From NCBI RefSeq assembly GCF_016097555.1, contig NC_054701.1, positions 58,959,037 to 59,023,036 of the forward strand: DNA of 64,000 bases, written 5' to 3'. Shown here piece after piece: positions 52,801 to 61,800 of the stretch. Source of the DNA: Gigantopelta aegis (lineage: Eukaryota > Mollusca > Gastropoda > Neomphalida > Peltospiridae). The first letter of the stretch is position 1. The number at the start of each line of letters is the position of its first letter. A program made the position numbers and the translations under genes. Below the pieces are notes generated by a model. The model was not told the DNA's origin, did no database searches, and worked only from the letters and a program-made list of their open reading frames with translations.

Positions 52801-55800
52801 AAAATCTAAATAATATACAGTCCCTTTCATGACACATCACTGTACAGTCTGAGGAAAGGAAGGAAATGTTTTATTTAACAACGCACGCACATTTTATTTA
52901 CGGTTATATGGCGTCAGACATGTGATTAGGGACCACACAGATATTGAGAGAGGAAACCCGCTGTCGCCACTTCATGGGCTACTCTTTTCTATTAGCAGCA
53001 AGGGATCTTTTATATGCACCATCTCATAGACAGGATAGCACATACCACGGCCTTTGATGTACCAGTCGTGGTACACTGGCTGGAGAGAAAAACTGTACAG
53101 TCTGAGAGACACATCTTTAATCAGAAGTGAAATGTACCTTGGACAATAAAATGTGTCAAACTTTGCAGGGTCTTGAAAGTCTGGTGTTGTTGTGAGCTTG
53201 AAATCAAAGTAGTTTCTTTTGTTTAACAAAACCACTAGAGCACATTGATAAATTAATCCTCAGATAATGGATGTCAAACATTTGGTAATTGCAACAGTCT
53301 TCTGTGAAAACCCGCTACTCTATATTCCATTAAAAGCGAGGGATATTTATAATTATGACCTTTCCCACGGACAGGACAGCACATGCCATGGTTTTGATAT
53401 ACCAGTTGTGGAGTACTGGTTTGGTTGGGGGGAAAGCCAGTTAGAGAATGGGTCTACCAAAGCATCTCAGGCAAGCACTCTACTAAACTATAAGTAGATC
53501 CCATCCAAAACTCAAGTTCTCAGGTGCAGAATTGCAGAGGGGAAAAAATCATCCACGATTAATCATTTATATTTGATAACATTGCAATTCTTAGTGTATA
53601 TAAATATCTGATTAATAATTTATACAGATATATGGGATTCTTTTCTTTAAATTATTTTACCAAAATATGAAACACACCTCATTCACAAAAATCATACTCC
53701 TTACTGGTAACATCACAATTTAAGTGGAAAATGCTATACACAGCATTACTACAGGTAGCACTAAACCAAATAATTTCCAGCTGGGTCAAAGTTCGAGGTG
53801 CACCGAACTTTTGACCTCACAAGTCCTGTGATTGGTTATAAATGTGAGTGTGTTGGTTGTAAAAAAGAAGTTTTATCTGGGCTAAAAATGTATGCTATTT
53901 TATTTCATCTAGTACCACTGTGTCAAGTAGCCTTGTGCTTGAAACATGTATGGGGTACCTGTAAAAAAAAAAAAAAGTACTCAAATTTTGTGCGAAACTA
54001 GAGGTGTTGTAGAAACATCTGGTTATACTGAAAATGAGCTATGAAGGGTACACTTTGAAGTAGGGGTTGTTGTATTGATATTTATGGGTCATAGTTTGCT
54101 TGATACACTGCATGTAGTGTTTTTAAACACAAACGTTAACATGGCCACCTATCGGATTTTATTTCTTATAGTCATACCTATAGGGCTAATAACCACTGGG
54201 CTATATTAAAGGAAAACATCAATGAATGGTGTTAATGTCACAGATGCTACAGACTAGATATAACAATCAAAGATACATACATGTTGGTCTTTCAGCTTGG
54301 ATGGCTGTGTGTTCGGAAGAAATGTGTGATGTTCTTGGTCGTGATCCAGACTTTATTAACTTTTTTATTTCCCTTCCTTCACCAGTCAGGGTTGCCTTTT
54401 CCTCACCTGAAATATTCATTGGTGGAACATATTCAGCTGATTAATTTAATTGAAAACCATTTATTTCTAGATACACTTATTTGCAATAGACATAAAACAA
54501 GAAAGTATTTTATGAACCGAGTATGAAAATGCTTGAGAAAATCTGAAACAAAAGTGTCATATTTGTTTCTAAATTGACTAAATCATTTTTCATTTTAATT
54601 TATTTCCATGCTTATATCCAATTAAGATTCAAATATCAGGGATGCGAGAGGGGCTGAAACAAAAAACCTTATTGTGGCCGTGGTCCAGGGGCCGCTCAAG
54701 GGCCCCTGAAGAAAACTTGTAGCGCTCACATCCCTAAAATATTCTGTCCTGGGCACACACCTCAGCTATCTGGACTGTCTGTCCAGGACAGTGGGTTAGT
54801 TGTAAGTGAGAGAGAAGAGGGTGTAGTGGTCTTACACCTACCCATTGACTCGTCAAAACTCACTCTGGGTGGGAGCCGGTAACGGGTTGCAAACCCTGTA
54901 CCTACCAGTCGTATGTCCCGATGGCTTAACCACGACACCACCTAGGTCGGTGACCTAAAGTCAATCACCATCAGGTTATAAATTCATATAGCATTTTATT
55001 AGTTTAATTCAAACTGGTTCAGCAGAATTTAATGTTTAAAAGTGAAATATACCAAGTACAGATCACATCTATTTATTGGCTCAAATGATAAGCTAGGCTA
55101 ACTGGCTCTAGGTGTAAAAACTACTGTTATATTAACAAACCATCAAAGTCATCCCAGTCACTGTCACTGTCACCAAACAGATCCTTTTCAAGTTGTTTGC
55201 CTGTAGGTGCATCGTCATTATCGTTGTGGCCTGCTTCCAAGCAACCTGCTCTGTCGTTTGGGTGTACTGTGGGGGCTACCCGTGTAACCTTGGCCTTCAC
55301 AACATCAGCTGATTCAAGGCTGAACAAAGTAGGGGATATTTTCAAATCTGACTTTGTAGTTGGTGTCTTCGTTTGTGCAGTTTTCAAACGCTGGTTGTCT
55401 ACAGGTATTTTTTCTGCAAAATAGGGTGGTTGCAGCAAACATAATGTATTTGTATGCAAAACAATTCATTATACAATTATGCATATGATTAAATATATAA
55501 ACAAACCACATAATTAGATTAAATAAACAGTACTACACATGTATACTGGCACATAATTTACAAAATGCCAACATAGCATTTTAATAATAAAGAAGGAAAG
55601 AAAGAAAGAAGTGTTTTATTTAACGACGCACTCAACACAGTTTATTTACGGTTATATGGCGTCAGACATATGGTTAAGGACCACACAGATTGTTTTAGAG
55701 GAAACCCGCTGTCGCCACTTAGGCTACTCTTTTACGACAGGCAGCAAGGGATCTTTTATTTGCGCTTCCCACAGGCAGGATAGCACAAACCATGGCCTTT

Positions 55801-58800
55801 GTTGAACCAGTTATGGATCACTGGTCGGTGCAAGTGGTTTACACCTACCCATTGAGCCTTGCGGAGCACTCACTCAGGGTTTGGAGTCGGTATCTGGATT
55901 AAAAATCCCATGCCTCGACTGGGATCCGAACCCAGTACCTACCAGCCTGTAGACCGATGGCCTGCCACGATGCCACCGAGGCCGGTCAAAAAATAAAGAA
56001 GGAAACCCACTACATTTTTTCCATTAGTAGCACAGACACGATGGCACATACCAGTCGTGGTGCACTGGCTGGAACGAGAAATAGCCCAATGGGCCCCATC
56101 AACAGGGATCGATCCCAGACTGACCACACATCAAGAGAGCGCTTTACCACTGTGCTATGTCCCATTCCATATACCAGAATATTTGTTAAAACGAGTTCCA
56201 AAAATTCAGCAGCAACAATCCATACAGAGTTAGATTCCCTTTAATTAATTGTGGGCTCTAAATCAGAAATGGCTATCCTAAATTGGAAAGCAAATTATGT
56301 AGCTTTTCACCACTTCTACTACCCTGATAAACAAAACAAGAAAACAAAAGCGAAATACTGGTTAATATAATATAAGAACGAACCATCGACTTCCTCCCAG
56401 GGATCGAACAACTCTGGTGCTAACTGTTCAGAGTTGAGCACGTCATCACTCTTACTCCGACTTGATGTTGGCTTGGAATGTGAAGGTGACGAAAATTTGT
56501 TCTTTAAAGATGAACATTGGTTTGATCTTTCAGCCGAGGAAGGTAGTACACGAGTTGTGGGTTTCAGCTTGGTAAGATCACTTGACCCAGTATTCGTCAT
56601 TGTTCTAGAACACTGGGAACTTGTAGTAGAACTGGGTTGCATTGACCTCTGGCTGTTTGTTCTTTCTGCCAAAAAAATTGATTGGATTTGATTCAAACAC
56701 ATCCACGAAACTGCTGCTAATAGACACTATCATAAAAAACATTTACATTTGACCAATCTTTTATGCGTTGTGATATAAATACAGGAAAAGCCTAAACCCC
56801 ACCCAACTCCAATTATTGAAATCTTATTTAAAAAACGTTTGTTTTGTTTAACCACACCACTAGAGCACATTGATTTATCAATCATCAGCACCTGGATGTC
56901 AAACATATGGTCATAGATACAGTGAGAGGAAACCAGCTACATTTTTTCTATTAGTAGCAAGAGATCTTTTATATCCACCATCCCACAGACAGGATAGCAC
57001 ATACCATGGCTCTTGATATACCAGTCGTGGTGCACTGGCTGGAAAGACAAATAGACTAATGGGACCACCGACAGGGATCGATCCTAGACCAACCGCGCAT
57101 CATGAAATCTTATGGTAGTACTAAACCAAATATCTTCCTGCTGGGTCAAAGTTCGAGGTGCACCCAACTTTTTCTAGAGAAGTAAACACCACAAGTCCTG
57201 TGATTGGTGATAAATTTGAGTGTGTTGGTTGTTAAAAAAAAATAGTTTCATCTGGGCAAAAAATGTAAGCAATTTTATTTCATCTAGTACCAACCGGCCT
57301 CGGTGGCGTCGTGGTAGGCCATCGGTCTACAAGCTGATAGGTACTAGGTTCGGATCCCAGTCGAGACATGGGATTTTTAATCCAGATACCGACTCCAAAC
57401 CCTGAGTGAGTGCTCCGCAAGGCTCAATGGGTAGGTGTAAACCACTTTCACCGACCATTGATCCATAACTGGTTCAACAAAGGCCATGGTTTGTGCTATC
57501 CTGCCTGTGGGAAGCGCAAATAAAAGATCCCTTGCTGCTAACCGGAAAGAGTAGCCCATGTAGTGGCGACAGCGGGTTTCCTCTCAAAATCTGTGTGGTC
57601 CTTAATCATATGTCTGACGCCATATAACCGTAAATAAAATGTGTTGAGTGCGTCGTTAAATAAAAGATTTCTTTCTTTCTTTCATCTAGTACCACTGTGT
57701 CAAGTAACCTTGTGCTTGAAACATGTATGGGGTACTTATTAAAAAAAAGTACTCAACTTTTGTGCAGAACTAAGCTAGTCATAGACACTACCCATTATCT
57801 CAGAAATGAGCAGCTTCAACCCCAATTTTTTCTGATTCCCTTTGAGGGTGAAGGGTAGTAGTATTTATATCCGTGATGTTTATGTCAATTGATATGCTGC
57901 AGGTAGGAGTTTTAGCCACATATGTTACTATTGTCATCTATGGGATTTGATTTGGTAGTGTACACCCTTATGAGTGCTGCAAGTACATGAGAGTAATAAG
58001 TGTGAGCTAACTGTCTGCTTACCAAAACTGTCACTGTTCTGCTGAGTGAGCAGTTTCTTCAAGTCCTCCATTCTCTTCTGCATCGCCAGCAGCTCCGCTA
58101 CAATTCAACACTGTACAGTTATCAGTGACAATACATGTAATTAACAAAAACACAAACATTACCACGCGTACCATCCATAACCTACAGTTGAATCCCATTG
58201 GCTCGAACCCTGTTGGTGTTCGAGGAAAGTGTTCCACCCATCGGGTAGTTTCGAGCTAACCTTTCGGTCAGAAACGTGTAAGTGTAATTCGAGATTTTGT
58301 TTTTGGTTCAAGCATTACGGTGTATTTGACCCTTCCAAGTTCGACCCAATGAGATTCTACTGTATTTGGTATAGGGATGCAGTATTACCGGTATTCCAAA
58401 ATAATAGTTTTTTCAGTCATGTATGTATCTGGAACATTTTGTAATGTATCAGTACACTTGGAGACTTTCCGTGGACGTTAACTTTATGGAAATCCCCAAG
58501 TAGTAAATTATGTAATGAAACTAAATATATCATTGTGAGAAATTATTTAAAAAGCAAAATAGTGAAATGTCAAATGTTAATGATTGTGTGTGTTCCATTA
58601 ACAAATCTGAAAAAATAACGGAAATTTCCAAAGGATCTAGAATCTCGTCATCAAAATGTTGCCACTAACAAAAACATGGCAGATAAATTAAAGATAATGA
58701 GTTTGTTGTTGTTTACAACACACGTGCAAAATCAGACATTTGAGGGGTTTTCGGCTTGAAGAAGAAAATAATGTGATGGTTATGTTATAGAGAATGCTGC

Positions 58801-61800
58801 ACTTTGCCATTCATGTAATATTATTATAAAATGTATGGGTTGTGGGACATCAAATACAACCAAACATTTCTCATTTGCATGACCTGGGCCACTTACATGT
58901 ATAACAAACCTGATGCCACGCATGAGGCGAGCGCTGTACCACTGAGCTATGTGTCACCCCTCTGACTCGATTAGAGTTTCTAGTCTAGACTAAAAGTTTT
59001 ATAAACACCAAGTCATATCTCAGCATTGTCACTTTGGTGTGTTTTACGTCTTATCTCAGACCAGTCATTTAACCATTCTATAATTGCAGTCTTATTTATT
59101 TCAGATGATTACATTTGGTTTTGAAATATTAAAACACAAATTACCTTGGATGTCTTCTTTAGAAGGCCCTTCCATAACTGGTGGGGAGAGCATTGGAGTT
59201 TGTATCCTGTCTTCTGAATGGTCAATAGATGTGGACGTTGCAGACAGACTTTTTTCAACTACAGCAAAAAAGTACATGAGATCAGTAGTTTGGAATATGT
59301 TTGTAATAACCTTTCTTCACACTTTAAGAAATATTAATTGTTTATTAAACTACCATCCTTGATGGTTCTGTGGTAACATAACCTACATGTCGTCACCATG
59401 ATCAATTAGGTATCTTAATCAGGCCTTTCCCCAGGATTTTTTTAAGGCGCTTACATATTTAGCATCATTATAACACAAAAATCAAGCCAAAAGAAGTGGG
59501 GTAGTGAGTTGAAAACAGTCAAGTGTTTGCCTTCAATCCATCAAATCATGTTGGGGTTGTTGTTGTGGGGGGCTTTTTTCTAAAAACCCCATCAATTCCC
59601 CACCCCCAACAACTTCATAATTTGCGTCATGTTGTTGTTGTTGATTTCAGCGTCGTGTTAAATGCTTGTTGTGATTTCTGCTTGTAAAATACCTAAGCTA
59701 AGAATGCTGACTTCACAGTATATTCCATTTATAAAAAAAAAACTACCAAAAAAAAACCCAAAACGTTAATAAAATAAAATTTTACTTTTTAAAAAAAAAT
59801 CCAGCTAACTTATTAAATGTTTTTCTACACATTTACATCAGGATTTACTCCTGTGTAATCGTATTGTTCATGTCCGCAACGATATCTCTTGACACGTGGG
59901 TGTCAGCTGACTCTGAAGCGTGACGTATATTACGCCGAGAGCTTTCCTCAGTTCAGCCAACGAAACGTTCTTCCTAACGTTCGCGAACTACTTGATTGGT
60001 GTCCGTCGTGTCCATTTGGTTTAACGTGAAGCGCACAAAACAGTGTAGCAAACGTTTTGTTTCCGCTCAGTCTGGCTGAACTCAGCCCTTGGGATAGCCG
60101 ACATGTCGTTCGGCCCTGAACTGGCATGTGTATTCAAATTGACATGCATTGTCGGTTTGTTTTTATTACTTTGGTTCAAAGACTTTACAAAATTAAAATA
60201 GCAAGTTACATATCTTCCAGACATTGAATCGCCGTCACATTGCTGTCATACATGTCGAATGCATGCCGTTAAAATTAATAACCTTTATTATTAAAATAAG
60301 CAAACATCATAAGGCACACGCTGTATTCTGGATAACACCGTTTCTCGTTACCGGTCGCGAGATCGCTATTATGCTAATTGAATATTTGGTATTATTATGT
60401 TTGAGGTGTCGAATAGATTATGTAACCGTTTGTTCACATCAGAAGATAGAAAATGGCTCAGCCAAAATTTTAGCCTGTTGCAAATTTGATTAGCCATTTT
60501 TTTGGTCGATTCGTGACCGTTCATTTTAGCAAATAACAACGTAGTTACGGTTTCGATATGGTAAATATATACCAGGATTAATGGTGACATGTTTTACTCA
60601 AGAATTTCACCTTCAAAGATGTTTATTCAATTAATAGGTATTTTCTTTGATTTGTCTTGATGCGTAATTCCCAATCATACAGACATTATTACAACAAGCA
60701 GTTATCTGGCGGATTAGTAGTAGCCGATCACCTGTACCACGTGACCAACACAAGCCCGCCGACAATTAAAACGGTGCGATCAATGGACCTCAAAGTGAAC
60801 ATCTAAAGAATTGCAGAGATACCAAATGGAAGTGTGATAATGTGTGGTGAATGACGTTACGGATCACAGCTCGATTGTTTTGTATACATGTTACAAATTA
60901 AGCCGACACGGTCCTGCAGTTAAGGCGCTTACCAGACATGAAGGCGCTTACTTGGCTGGCTAAGGGAGCACGGGCCGTGTCGGCTTATCGCTCTAGGGAA
61001 ACCCCTGCTTAATGCCAAACTTTCTATATTAATTTTTTGGAAAGAAACAATTAATATTATGCCCAACATGCTTGACATGTATTTATCATAATAACCTACA
61101 TGTATATGTTACATGCATTTACATTTATACATGTAAGCTATATGAATTTACCTGTACGAGTTTGTAAAACGGTTATGGCGCCATACACAAATTTTTTGCA
61201 GATTTTGACAAAATTATTGACTCTTAGTCTTATCATTACTGTATGATTTTCTTAATCCTAAACCTAAACCTAACCCATTTTCTTACTGGGGGAGGTCCCC
61301 ATACCCTCTGTTGACAGGTTGCATTCAGCATACACATTGTAAATATTCAATTCCATAGTGCCATACCCAAACATTTCTTTCTGGCAGAAACCCTGGTTAC
61401 ATGTATTGGCAAAATGTATTTATGTGTATATGTGCTACATTTACTTACTTATAGATATCATACATGTATTTACCTGTACGAGTTACATGTATTTACCTGT
61501 ACATATGCTACATGTATTTACCTGTACATGTGGGCTGGTTATTTTGTGAAGATTCCTTCTGCCCAGCGCCACCCAACTCTTCTGGAGCTCCATCGAGCCG
61601 CGTACTATCTTGTGTATCTGAAGGAGCTTCATCAAGGGAACTATCATCAAGGAATGCTGTCAGTTCCTCAAGGCTGCAGTCATCTACAGGGACAACATCG
61701 CATTACTCTTTAGTGTTGGGAATCGGTTGGATTTTCATCATCGACTATCAGTTATAATCGGTGTGCACTACAGGGCAATCTAATTAAAATTAGCTCCACT

